Positions 1-6,750 of a stretch of 9,913 bases of DNA are shown one piece after another. The translations under genes and the position numbers were made by a program. The notes under the pieces were generated by a model. The model was not told the DNA's origin, ran no database searches, and was given only the letters and a program-made list of their open reading frames with translations. Each line of letters begins with the position of its first letter. The stretch's first letter is position 1. Source of the DNA: Candidatus Gerdarchaeota archaeon (GTDB lineage Archaea > Asgardarchaeota > Heimdallarchaeia > JABLTI01); assembly GCA_016840945.1 (NCBI GenBank), contig JAEORJ010000345.1:1-9913 (forward strand), in the 5' to 3' direction.

Positions 1-641
1 ACAATACCCATTCCAATACCATTCACAATCGTTGTGCCTTTATACAACATATTATTTCTTTCAGCTAAAACAGTTTCTTCAGGAAGTTTTTGAGTTCTTT
101 TTCGAACAGCCACAGATTCACCTGTGAGAATGCTTTCATTTACTCTTATTTCATATGATTGAATTAAACGAATATCAGCTGAAATGAGATCACCTGTTTC
201 AAGAATAATCACATCACCTGGTACAAGAAGTTCAGCATTAATTAATTGTTTAACATTATCCCTTACAATAATAACTTCACTCTTTGATAATTTCTTAAGA
301 GCACTAATAGCTTTTTCCGCTGAATATTCTTGGTAAAATCCTAATCCAGCATTGAGTAATACAACAACAACGATTGCAACAACATCGATGATAGATTCCA
401 TATTACTCTCAATAATTCCGATAATTCCAGTTATCAACCCTGAAATTATTAATATAATTACTAATAGATTCTTAAATTGACTGAAGAATATAGCTACAGG
501 ATTAATCTTTTTCTCTGTTGTTATAATATTCTTGCCATATTTAAGAAGCCGATTATTAGCTTCCTCAGTAGTTAATCCTTCAGTTTGGGTATCAAGTATT
601 GATAAAATCTCATCAGTAGAATGACAATGTCCTTTATACAT
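1..641 (-). CDS. P-type cation-transporting ATPase, N-terminal part (runs off the left edge)
   Basis: Reading the minus strand from ATG at 641 gives 213 codons without a stop up to the window edge. Residues 1-40 look like the cation-ATPase N-terminal domain (GLTTEEANNRLLKYGKN at 22-38). Hydrophobic segments at about 56-78 and 83-104 fit TM1 and TM2. They are followed by GFYQEYSAEKAISALKKL, typical of the type II (Ca2+-ATPase-like) stalk. The actuator domain shows PGD at 141-143 and the diagnostic TGES at 173-176. Type II pumps move Ca2+ or other cations across the cytoplasmic membrane using ATP, through a phospho-Asp intermediate. The DKTGT site and the ion-binding helices lie outside the window, so the ion cannot be named. 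It is transcribed away from the hydrolase gene. The family call is firm; Ca2+ specificity is inference. Confidence 0.93.
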   Translation of the reverse strand, partial: MYKGHCHSTDEILSILDTQTEGLTTEEANNRLLKYGKNIITTEKKINPVAIFFSQFKNLLVIILIISGLITGIIGIIESNMESIIDVVAIVVVVLLNAGLGFYQEYSAEKAISALKKLSKSEVIIVRDNVKQLINAELLVPGDVIILETGDLISADIRLIQSYEIRVNESILTGESVAVRKRTQKLPEETVLAERNNMLYKGTTIVNGIGMGI

Positions 642-662
642 AATACAATTTATTATTACAAG

Positions 663-680
663 CTTAAAAATAATCTTTCG
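663..680 (-). promoter_or_regulatory. Candidate BRE/TATA promoter of the P-type ATPase
   Basis: On the minus strand the bases read CGAAAGATTATTTTTAAG. The CGAAA part resembles an archaeal BRE and ATTTTTAA a TATA box. Its centre lies about 27 bases upstream of the ATG at 641, so the mRNA would be nearly leaderless. This agrees with the lack of a Shine-Dalgarno site before that ATG. AT-rich sequence makes chance matches common. Confidence 0.3.
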
Positions 681-789
681 TTAAAAATATGATGTTTGAC
701 ATAGGTAAAAGATTACTTTTTGAATTACGAACAAAAATTTCCATTACAGATTAAATCTTCAATTTAGCTAACAAAAAATAATAGGTATA

Positions 790-803
790 TTTATTATAAT
801 AAA
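790..803 (+). promoter_or_regulatory. Perfect AT-only palindrome, candidate TATA region of the hydrolase gene
   Basis: TTTATTATAATAAA is a perfect 14-bp palindrome about 45 bases before the hydrolase start. A TATA box here would put the transcript start near 823-830, giving a short leader that still holds the AAGGTG ribosome site. It could be only a promoter or also a protein-binding site. The rest of the 642-843 spacer shows nothing else I can support. Confidence 0.3.
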
Positions 804-831
804 AAATAATTCATATTATTTGATATATTGA

Positions 832-837
832 AAGGTG
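832..837 (+). promoter_or_regulatory. Ribosome binding site that decides the hydrolase start
   Basis: AAGGTG lies 6 bases before the ATG at 844 and 3 bases before the ATG at 841. An upstream in-frame GTG at 835 falls inside this site and is therefore unlikely to be the start. Confidence 0.5.
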
Positions 838-843
838 TTTATG

Positions 844-1764
844 ATGACTTATACTAATATTACTTACAAAGATCATGATGGGATAGATATCTTTGTTCAT
901 AAGTGGGTTCCTGAAAATAATGTGACTGTTAAAGGATCATTATGTATTGTACATGGTATGGCAGAGCATGGTAAGAGATATGGTGTTTTAGCTGAAAGAT
1001 TGACCAAAGAAGGTTATGTAGTATATGCAGAAGATATCCGAGGTCATGGGCAAACCATGGAGAAAGATAAACCAGGATGGTTAGGTGATGATGGGTGGAA
1101 TAATGTAATAAAAGACTTCAAACAATTAATTGATATAATAAAAGAAGAATATCCGGAAAAACCTGTTTTTCTCTATGGGCATAGTTGGGGTGGTTTTGTT
1201 GCTCAAGATTTAATACAACAATTTGGTAAGCATTTTAAAGGTGTAATTCTAAGTGCAGTAGGTGGAAGGCAAGATCTTTTAGGAATATCAAATATTGTTG
1301 GTAAACTTGTTCAATTGTTTAAAGGCAAAGAAGCAGAAGCAAGAGTATTTTATAATCTAACAGTGATTCCATTCAGAAAGCCTTTCAAAGATGAACCTTC
1401 GGGAAATGCTTGGATATCATCAATAAAAGAAGAAGTGAAAAAATATGATGATGATCCACTCTGTGGGTTCAAACCAACTAATGGTTTCTATATAGATTCA
1501 GGTAAAGCTATGAAACGTATGTGGAAAGCCAAATCAGAAGAGATGATACCTAAAGATTTACCCATGTTTTTCATTAATAGTAACCTTGATCCAATGACTA
1601 ATTTTACAAAAGACATGAAAATCTTAGCTGATCGTTATAAAAAACTTGGAATACAAAATCTTGAATTTAAAATATATCAAAATGTTCGTCATGAAGTATT
1701 AAATGATACAACCCGTGAAGAAGTTATTAATGATATAATTTCATTTTTGAATAAGAATGCCTAA
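844..1764 (+). CDS. Alpha/beta hydrolase, monoglyceride lipase / lysophospholipase-like
   Basis: The 306-residue product has the normal length of the S33-type 'hydrolase_4' group (monoacylglycerol lipase, PldB-like). Near the N-terminus it shows HGMAEHGKRY (about 37-46), the oxyanion-hole region, then EDIRGHG (63-69). The nucleophile elbow is GHSWGG with Ser114. The likely acid is Asp249 in SNLDPMTN, and the base is His283 in RHEVLND. The triad is therefore complete. The family hydrolyses acyl esters of monoglycerides or lysophospholipids; the substrate here is inferred. There is no signal peptide, so it should be cytosolic. ATG 844 is preferred because of the AAGGTG spacing; ATG 841 is equally in frame. 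It is divergent from the cation ATPase, and its last codons form half of a hairpin, which suggests it is transcribed alone. Confidence 0.9.
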   Translation: MTYTNITYKDHDGIDIFVHKWVPENNVTVKGSLCIVHGMAEHGKRYGVLAERLTKEGYVVYAEDIRGHGQTMEKDKPGWLGDDGWNNVIKDFKQLIDIIKEEYPEKPVFLYGHSWGGFVAQDLIQQFGKHFKGVILSAVGGRQDLLGISNIVGKLVQLFKGKEAEARVFYNLTVIPFRKPFKDEPSGNAWISSIKEEVKKYDDDPLCGFKPTNGFYIDSGKAMKRMWKAKSEEMIPKDLPMFFINSNLDPMTNFTKDMKILADRYKKLGIQNLEFKIYQNVRHEVLNDTTREEVINDIISFLNKNA

Positions 1765-1783
1765 GCATTCTTATCTAATTTTT
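1751..1783 (+). terminator. Hairpin plus T-run overlapping the hydrolase stop codon
   Basis: ATAAGAATGC (1751-1760) and GCATTCTTAT (1765-1774) form a perfect 10-bp stem around the 4-base loop CTAA. The loop contains the TAA stop (1762-1764). A T5 run follows at 1779-1783. This looks like an intrinsic terminator whose left arm is coding sequence. Archaeal termination depends mainly on the T-run, so the hairpin may instead protect the 3' end. Confidence 0.6.
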
Positions 1784-1840
1784 ATCAAGACTGCAAGATA
1801 AATTAATAGATTTCTATAGGATATTGGTACTTTGGTTGAA

Positions 1841-3055
1841 ATGAATTCACCATTATTATACACTAATAAATTCGAATCTATTCTCCTTTCGAGAGCTAAA
1901 GGCACATGGGTTTGGGATACTAATAACAAGAAATACCTTGATTGCGAATCGGGGATGTGGTGTGTAAATTTAGGCCATAATCAATCACAGATTACTAGTG
2001 CAATCAATAAGCAAATGCAAGAGATTATACATAGAAATAAAGGATTTTTAACACCAATTACCATTACAGCAGCTGAAATAGTATTAGCATTTATGCCAAC
2101 AAAATTTGATAAAATCACATTTCTAAATAGTGGTAGTGAAGCAGTCGAATTCGCAATTAACTTTGCTAAAAAAGTAACAAAACGCGATAAAGTTATTTCA
2201 TTAGAACATTCTTATCTTGGAGCATTTGGTATCGCTAAAAAAGCTTCCTTTACTTCATCTAAAGATGCTAAATTTAAATTACCTTTTGAAATGTGCTCAA
2301 GTGCTCAGTGTGAATGTAGAGAGAAATACACAGAATTACTAGAAGAGATCTTTTCTGATAAAAAGTGCTTACCAGCATGTTTTGTTTTTGAACCTATTAT
2401 AGTCAGTGGTGGTATCTATAAACCTTGTAAAAACTTCATTGAAATGGTTTGTGAAAAAATACAAGAAAACGATGGTTTGGTTATTATAGATGAAGTAACG
2501 ACTGGTTTTGGTCGAACTGGTAATAGATTTGGCTATGAGCTGTACGATATTAGACCTGATATTGTAGTCGTTGGCAAGGCATTTGGAAATGGATATCCTG
2601 TAAGTGCAGTAATAACAAAAACTGAATTGGAAAATAAACTAACAGCTGCAGAATTATATTATGCTCAATCACACCAATTAGATCCAGTTGGTGCTGCAGT
2701 AGCTAAAACAGTGATTGAAATTTTCCAAAAGGATAAAATTATTGAGAAATCACAAGATAAAATGTCTATGATTAGTGATTTTATAGACCAATTATCCTAT
2801 CCTTTTATTCAAGATGTTAGACATTTTGGCATGATTTTTGCAATTGAATTTAAGGGATTTAAGGAAATTCCCCCAATTGATCTAGTATTGAAAATTAAAG
2901 ATGAACTTCTAAATGAAGGAATTATTGCTGGATATAGCTTACGTAATAATCTAATCAGATTTTTGCCACCTTTGACTATTACCACTAAAGAAATTCAATT
3001 TTTAAAAGAAAAACTAACTAGAGTGTTTGATTCAATACTAAAACAAAATCAATAA
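1841..3055 (+). CDS. Class III PLP-dependent aminotransferase
   Basis: This is a 404-residue fold-type I aminotransferase of normal family length. Visible marks, numbered from ATG 1841, are GSEA (98-101) for PLP phosphate binding, IIDEVTTGFGRTG with the PLP-ring Asp217, and VVVGKAFGNGYP with the Schiff-base Lys246. Family members move an amino group between 2-oxoglutarate or pyruvate and omega-amino or alpha-amino acids (GABA, ornithine, diaminobutyrate, glutamate semialdehyde). The substrate cannot be read from the motifs. Two features are unusual: a Cys-rich stretch (Cys152, 157, 159, 176, 180) in the middle of the large domain, and QSHQLDPVGAA where many relatives have a T..GNP motif. An in-frame TTG at 1832 would add three residues; neither start has a convincing ribosome site. 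It lies 106 bases before the nitrilase on the same strand, so a shared nitrogen pathway is possible but unproven. Confidence 0.9.
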   Translation: MNSPLLYTNKFESILLSRAKGTWVWDTNNKKYLDCESGMWCVNLGHNQSQITSAINKQMQEIIHRNKGFLTPITITAAEIVLAFMPTKFDKITFLNSGSEAVEFAINFAKKVTKRDKVISLEHSYLGAFGIAKKASFTSSKDAKFKLPFEMCSSAQCECREKYTELLEEIFSDKKCLPACFVFEPIIVSGGIYKPCKNFIEMVCEKIQENDGLVIIDEVTTGFGRTGNRFGYELYDIRPDIVVVGKAFGNGYPVSAVITKTELENKLTAAELYYAQSHQLDPVGAAVAKTVIEIFQKDKIIEKSQDKMSMISDFIDQLSYPFIQDVRHFGMIFAIEFKGFKEIPPIDLVLKIKDELLNEGIIAGYSLRNNLIRFLPPLTITTKEIQFLKEKLTRVFDSILKQNQ

Positions 3056-3071
3056 TCTTCATTCAATAGAA

Positions 3072-3097
3072 AGTTTCGCTTCACAATGAACGAAACT
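3072..3097 (+). repeat. Inverted repeat between aminotransferase and nitrilase genes
   Basis: AGTTTCG (3072-3078) pairs with CGAAACT (3091-3097). Inside it, TTCA (3080-3083) pairs with TGAA (3087-3090) around a 3-base loop, leaving one bulged C at 3079. This makes an 11-bp stem in total. No clean T-run follows, so it is a weak terminator candidate. It could equally be an mRNA-stability hairpin or a protein-binding site controlling the nitrilase gene. Confidence 0.5.
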
Positions 3098-3161
3098 ATT
3101 CTAAATAATAAATCTTTAACTTATCTAGTTTTGTAAATTACAGTAAGGTCGTTAGGAAATA

Positions 3162-4139
3162 ATGGTTCAAGAAGCTAACAATGTGAAGGTAGCGGTCATA
3201 CAAGATTCATCAGTCTTAATGAATAAAGATGCTTGTATAAAGAAGGTAGCAAAATTAACTTCCCAAGCAGCTAAAGAAGGTGCTAAAATAGTTCTATTTC
3301 CAGAAGCATTTATACCAGCTTATCCACGCGGATTAACTTTCGGAACGAAAGTTGGCAGTCGCTCAGATGCTGGGAAACAAGATTTCAAACGATATTGGGA
3401 TAATGCTATTAATATTCCAGGAAAGGATTTAGAAAATTTAAGTGAAATCGCTCAAGAAAATGCTGTCTATTTAATTGTAGGTGTTATTGAAAAGAATCCT
3501 AAATTTAAAGGAGGAACCCTTTACTGTACTATAATATACTTTGATCCAAAGGGAAACTATTTGGGTAAACATCGGAAATTGAAACCAACAGGTTCTGAAC
3601 GATTAATCTGGGGTGAAGGAGATGGCAGCACATTAACAGTTATTACCACACCTTATGGAAAGATAGGAGGGCTTATTTGTTGGGAAAATTATATGCCTCT
3701 TGCTAGAACAGCTATTTACTCAAAAGGAGTGGATATCTATCTAGCACCTACTGCTGATGCAAGACCACAATGGCAAGCGACTATACAACATATCGCTTTA
3801 GAAGGCAGATGTTTTGTTCTATCTAGCAATCAGTATGTTACAAAAGAAATGTATCCAAAGGATTTGGTATGTTATACTGAACTTGAAAGTTCACCTGAAG
3901 TTATGTGTAGAGGTGGTAGTGCAATTATTGATCCTAATGGCAATTATCTTAGTGGGCCGCTATTTGATAAAGCTGGAATATTATATGCTGAATTGGATTT
4001 ATCACTAATTCCTAAAACAAGATATGATTTTGATGTTGTTGGTCATTATTCGAGACCTGATGTTTTTCAATTAATTGTTAATGAACAAGAAAAGATAAAT
4101 TCTAAATTTCAAAAAAATAAAAGAAAAAGAGAAAAATAA
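3162..4139 (+). CDS. Nitrilase (branch 1 carbon-nitrogen hydrolase)
   Basis: The 325-residue protein has the complete Glu-Lys-Cys triad of the nitrilase superfamily: Glu48 in LFPEAFIPAYPRG, Lys139 in HRKLKPTGSERLIWG, and Cys173 in GLICWENYMPLAR. The CWEN form of the Cys motif, the SERLIWG element and RGGSAIIDPNG (250-260) point to true nitrilases rather than amidases. Such enzymes hydrolyse R-CN to the carboxylic acid and ammonia through a Cys-thioimidate, usually as helical oligomers in the cytosol. The natural nitrile is unknown; plant-like cyanoalanine or arylacetonitrile substrates are possible. The C-terminus is a Lys/Arg-rich tail (about 311-325) beyond the core. AGGA at 3155-3158 sits 3 bases before the ATG and is a weak ribosome site. 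The aminotransferase upstream may share its nitrogen-handling role. Confidence 0.93.
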   Translation: MVQEANNVKVAVIQDSSVLMNKDACIKKVAKLTSQAAKEGAKIVLFPEAFIPAYPRGLTFGTKVGSRSDAGKQDFKRYWDNAINIPGKDLENLSEIAQENAVYLIVGVIEKNPKFKGGTLYCTIIYFDPKGNYLGKHRKLKPTGSERLIWGEGDGSTLTVITTPYGKIGGLICWENYMPLARTAIYSKGVDIYLAPTADARPQWQATIQHIALEGRCFVLSSNQYVTKEMYPKDLVCYTELESSPEVMCRGGSAIIDPNGNYLSGPLFDKAGILYAELDLSLIPKTRYDFDVVGHYSRPDVFQLIVNEQEKINSKFQKNKRKREK

Positions 4140-4169
4140 GGATTCAATTTTATATTGAAACCTTTTTTT
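4140..4169. terminator. Probable bidirectional terminator between convergent genes
   Basis: GGATTCAAT (4140-4148) and ATTGAAACC (4154-4162) form a 9-bp stem with one A-A mismatch and a 5-base loop. T7 at 4163-4169 follows directly. On the minus strand the same hairpin is followed by TTATTTTTCTCTTTTTC, also T-rich. It lies between the nitrilase stop (4139) and the stop of the convergent repeat protein (4173), so it can end both transcripts. Confidence 0.75.
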
Positions 4170-4172
4170 CAG

Positions 4173-5789
4173 TTATTCATTATCGTCAAAGAATTCCAAT
4201 AGATCATATTCTTTTGCTTCAATTAATTTTTCAGGAGTGAGATTCTTCACACCTCTTTTCTTAAGCTTCTTGATGAATTCAGCGTCAATTTCATATTCAT
4301 GAAATTCCAATAGTTGTTCTGGAGTTAAATTTTCGTATCCTAAATCGCGTATTTTTGTAATATAATCAGTATCGATTCCTTCGTCATGCAATTCTATAAT
4401 GTCATCTGTTTTCAAATTTTTGTAACCCATATTTTGTAATTGAACGATAAACTCTGGTTCTACAGAGCTATCCGCAAGTTCAATTAATTCATCGTAATCT
4501 TTGAATTTAATGCCTAATTGTTGAATTTTAGCGATGTATTCAGGTGATACTTCATGATCAGAAAGCTCAATCAAATCATCAAAAGACTTAATCTTAACAT
4601 CGAAGCCTATAATTCTTCTAATATAATCTGTAGAAACATCATGATCAAATAACTCTATAATATCATCAACTGATTTAATTTTGAAATCAAACTCCATTAA
4701 TCCCTTGATGTACTCGGGATGAACATCATGATTTCTGAGTTCAACAAAATCATCCAGGCTTTTAACTTTGAAACCAGTATCAAGAATTTGTTTGATGTAG
4801 TTCAAGGAAACATCATTATCACGAAGCTCAATTAATTGGTCTACTGAAATATCTGAGAAACCTAGTTCTTCTAGAGTGGTTATATGTTCGGTAGCAGCAC
4901 CTTTTTTCTTCAACTCAACAAAGCGATTAGGTGAGAGATGGTCGTATCCTAAATCTTTCATTTCTTTTACGAAAGCATCTGTAACGCCATGTTTTCTCAT
5001 TTTCAAAATCTGATTTAATGGGATATCATTACCAAATTGCTTTCTGGCATTTAGGATGAAATCCTTATCAACACCAGCACTGGATAAACTTAACAAAATA
5101 CTAGGTGGTAAGTGAACATACCCAACTTCAGCTAATTGTTCAATATAATATGGTGTTATACCATTAGCTTGAAGTTTTACTAATTGATTGACTGAGAGAT
5201 TCTGGTATCCTAGATCTTTTAACGTAGAAATAAAATCAGGAGTGACATCTCGTAGACGCATCTTGACCAATTGGTTGGGTGAGAGATTTGCATAACCTTC
5301 TGATTTCAATTCATCAATGAATTCAATATCAACGTTATGTAATCCCATCTTGATGAGTTGAGAAATGGGAATATCTTTGTATCCACGTTTGTGGAGATCA
5401 GATAAATACTCGGGAGTTATCCCATAAATGAGCAAGCTATAGAGGTCATCTTGTGAAAGATTCTTATAACCAAATTTTGCTAAAGCCTTTGGATAGTCAC
5501 TACTAAGACTATCAAGTATTAAACGCTTAAGAGTATAGAAGCTCATTCCTTCTTCATAATTGACTTCCCGTAAAGCTTGTAAAAATTCCGGCTTTACATA
5601 TGGAGCAATATGTGTTGTTACATCCTCAAACGTCTCAAGAGAAATAGGCGCATGAGAATTAATTTCAATTGCTCGTGAGATATCTTTATCTGCAGAGTCT
5701 ATTTTTTGAAGAAGATTAAACCCTTCATCAGCAGAAATTCTACCTTCTGCTATCTGCTCTAAGATCTCTTTTCGAGTATCTTTATTCAT
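4173..5789 (-). CDS. 29-residue tandem-repeat (helical solenoid-like) protein with SHOCT-like N-terminus
   Basis: The product has 538 residues if started at ATG 5789, which has GAGGT 8 bases upstream. An in-frame GTG at 5861 and an ATG at 5804 are less likely, because the latter overlaps that ribosome site. Residues 5-31 (RKEILEQIAEGRISADEGFNLLQKI) resemble the short helical SHOCT-like/YvlB N-terminal domain. Residues 95-529 are 15 units of exactly 29 residues with no insertion. The consensus is near V-T-P-E-Y-I-x2-L-x2-L-G-Y-K-N-L-S-x-D-D-L-I-E-L-x3-G. A degenerate unit precedes them at 65-94. There is no signal peptide or membrane segment, and the protein is acidic. From memory, similar 29-residue repeats occur at the C-termini of BlaR1/M56-type peptidases of bacteria, where their role is unclear; here they stand alone. 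A scaffold or binding role is inference. Confidence 0.8.
   Translation of the reverse strand: MNKDTRKEILEQIAEGRISADEGFNLLQKIDSADKDISRAIEINSHAPISLETFEDVTTHIAPYVKPEFLQALREVNYEEGMSFYTLKRLILDSLSSDYPKALAKFGYKNLSQDDLYSLLIYGITPEYLSDLHKRGYKDIPISQLIKMGLHNVDIEFIDELKSEGYANLSPNQLVKMRLRDVTPDFISTLKDLGYQNLSVNQLVKLQANGITPYYIEQLAEVGYVHLPPSILLSLSSAGVDKDFILNARKQFGNDIPLNQILKMRKHGVTDAFVKEMKDLGYDHLSPNRFVELKKKGAATEHITTLEELGFSDISVDQLIELRDNDVSLNYIKQILDTGFKVKSLDDFVELRNHDVHPEYIKGLMEFDFKIKSVDDIIELFDHDVSTDYIRRIIGFDVKIKSFDDLIELSDHEVSPEYIAKIQQLGIKFKDYDELIELADSSVEPEFIVQLQNMGYKNLKTDDIIELHDEGIDTDYITKIRDLGYENLTPEQLLEFHEYEIDAEFIKKLKKRGVKNLTPEKLIEAKEYDLLEFFDDNE
4203..5507 (-). repeat. Array of 15 coding repeats, 87 bp / 29 residues each
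   Basis: The units begin at residues 95, 124, 153, 182, 211, 240, 269, 298, 327, 356, 385, 414, 443, 472 and 501 of the 538-residue protein. All are exactly 29 residues long. Position 5 is aromatic in nearly every unit, positions 13-14 are mostly G-Y or G-F, and position 17 is mostly Leu. Four consecutive units (327-442) replace the GYKNL block with FKIKS-type sequence and look more alike, which suggests later internal duplication. DNA identity between units is low, so the array is old. Confidence 0.85.
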
Positions 5790-5797
5790 CGTACTAT

Positions 5798-5802
5798 ACC
5801 TC
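5798..5802 (-). promoter_or_regulatory. Ribosome binding site for the repeat protein
   Basis: The minus strand reads GAGGT, then 8 bases, then the ATG at 5789. It is the clearest Shine-Dalgarno match on the minus strand and fixes the start of the repeat protein. Confidence 0.6.
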
Positions 5803-5931
5803 ATAGGATAATAACAGATTAATCCAATGGAAGCTCGGTTGTCTTCCTTTGTGACTATCACCCAGACTTCTTCAGAGAGGTAAGCATCTGAATCTTTCTA
5901 GATAATAACCTGATTAATTTGTCTGTATGTG

Positions 5932-5951
5932 TATTACACTTTACTGTAATA
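5932..5951. repeat. Perfect 7-bp dyad in the spacer upstream of the repeat protein
   Basis: TATTACA (5932-5938) and TGTAATA (5945-5951) are separated by 6 bases. The dyad sits in the 191-base spacer between the regulator's end (5981) and the repeat protein's start (5789). It could be an operator for the repeat-protein gene or an RNA hairpin behind the regulator gene. The outer TAGATAA (5899-5905) and TTATCTA (5955-5961) also pair, but at long range. The rest of the spacer shows nothing else clear. Confidence 0.4.
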
Positions 5952-5960
5952 AAGTTATCT

Positions 5961-5980
5961 AAAAACTTGAGAAAAGAAAA
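5961..5980 (-). terminator. T-rich terminator behind the winged-helix gene
   Basis: Directly after the TAA stop at 5981 the minus strand reads TTTTCTTTTCTCAAGTTTTT. There is no hairpin in it. Serial T-runs of this kind are the usual signal for archaeal RNA polymerase termination. Confidence 0.5.
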
Positions 5981-6637
5981 TTATTGTTTCTTCTCGAGCA
6001 ATTTATTAAATTCTGAAACTAATTCTGGGTTTTTAAGAAAAGCAGTTATGATGCTAACATAATAATTTAATTTATTAACCTTCTCAATATCGATGTTGGA
6101 ATATATGCTCGCAACGGTTTCATTATCTTTTGATTTGTCTAAAACTTCAATGATAGTCTTGTGTTGTACTTCTGCAAATTTTTTGAAAACGTTGTAAAAA
6201 TCCTGATGATTTATTTCTATTACGGGGAATAATTCACCTATTATTGTACTGAGATAATTAGACCATACTTTTCCATCTTCTTGCTCCCACCAGTTATCTC
6301 GTCCCTCAACAAATTTTGGATAGAAAAGATTTGCTGATCTTGCATATAATTTTTCAGCTACTCGAGTCCCTTTTGTTATTCGATAACCTGATTCTTTAAT
6401 TAAGCCAGCATTTTCTAGTTTCTCTAAATATCTATAAATGGTTTTTATTGTTAGCAAATATTTCTTCAATTCCTCGTCATAGTATAGATTGTGAATATCC
6501 TTAGCAGTTAAGGAACTCTTTCTTAATGCAGTGAGGATTTTAGTATATTCTATTACCAATCCCATTTCTTCATCTGATAAAAATTGTATTGGTTTTGGTT
6601 TGAAATCAGTGTAATCGCTTTGTTTTGAATCGGTCAT
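5981..6637 (-). CDS. Winged helix-turn-helix transcriptional regulator
   Basis: This 218-residue protein has an N-terminal winged helix at about 24-95. Helix one is VIEYTKILTALRKS, the second is LTAKDIHNLY (43-52), and the recognition helix is near TIKTIYRYLEKLENAGLIKE (63-82). The wing is SGYRITKGTR (83-92). The YRYLEKLENAGLI pattern is typical of ArsR- and PadR-like archaeal regulators. The rest (about 96-218) is helical and aromatic-rich (DNWWEQEDGKVW at 114-125), without Cys and with only two His. It is probably a dimerisation or ligand domain, and I do not recognise the family. The gene is divergent from three aldo/keto reductases, and two matched palindromes lie in that promoter region. 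A local repressor role is a good inference; the ligand is unknown. Confidence 0.82.
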   Translation of the reverse strand: MTDSKQSDYTDFKPKPIQFLSDEEMGLVIEYTKILTALRKSSLTAKDIHNLYYDEELKKYLLTIKTIYRYLEKLENAGLIKESGYRITKGTRVAEKLYARSANLFYPKFVEGRDNWWEQEDGKVWSNYLSTIIGELFPVIEINHQDFYNVFKKFAEVQHKTIIEVLDKSKDNETVASIYSNIDIEKVNKLNYYVSIITAFLKNPELVSEFNKLLEKKQ

Positions 6638-6683
6638 TTTATTTCTAGCTCAGTTTCATCTTTTCAGTTACAGCTATGAATAT

Positions 6684-6700
6684 ACTATTTTATATTTATT
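6684..6700 (-). promoter_or_regulatory. Candidate TATA box of the winged-helix gene
   Basis: On the minus strand AATAAATATAAAATAGT contains a good archaeal TATA match. It lies about 50-60 bases before the ATG at 6637, which predicts a leader of roughly 25-30 bases. The palindromes at 6727-6768 lie just upstream of it, so binding there could control both directions. Confidence 0.4.
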
Positions 6701-6726
6701 CTAGTTTAGGGAAATATTAATATACA

Positions 6727-6750
6727 TATATGTCTTTTTAATGACATATA
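6727..6750. promoter_or_regulatory. Operator-like palindrome 1 of the reductase operon
   Basis: TATATGTC (6727-6734) and GACATATA (6743-6750) are perfect 8-bp inverted arms separated by 8 bases (TTTTTAAT). The core ATGTC-N8-GACAT recurs exactly 21 bp downstream. The site lies between the divergent regulator and the first aldo/keto reductase, where a local repressor should bind. Confidence 0.7.

Noticed and set aside
692..702. ATGTTTGACAT near the ATPase promoter as a third operator
   Set aside because: Its arms are 4 bp with a 3-base gap, unlike the 5-bp arms and 8-base spacing at 6730-6768; chance is enough to explain it.
3814..4008. Short open frame in another frame inside the nitrilase gene
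   Set aside because: It overlaps the conserved nitrilase core and its translation is low-complexity hydrophobic sequence.
1841..4139. A defined nitrile-degradation operon of aminotransferase plus nitrilase
   Set aside because: The gap is 106 bases with a hairpin inside, and no substrate link is visible, so only possible cooperation is stated.
5790..5861. Upstream GTG start adding 24 residues to the repeat protein
   Set aside because: The ATG at 5789 has a good GAGGT site 8 bases ahead and begins exactly with the SHOCT-like domain; the added residues resemble nothing.
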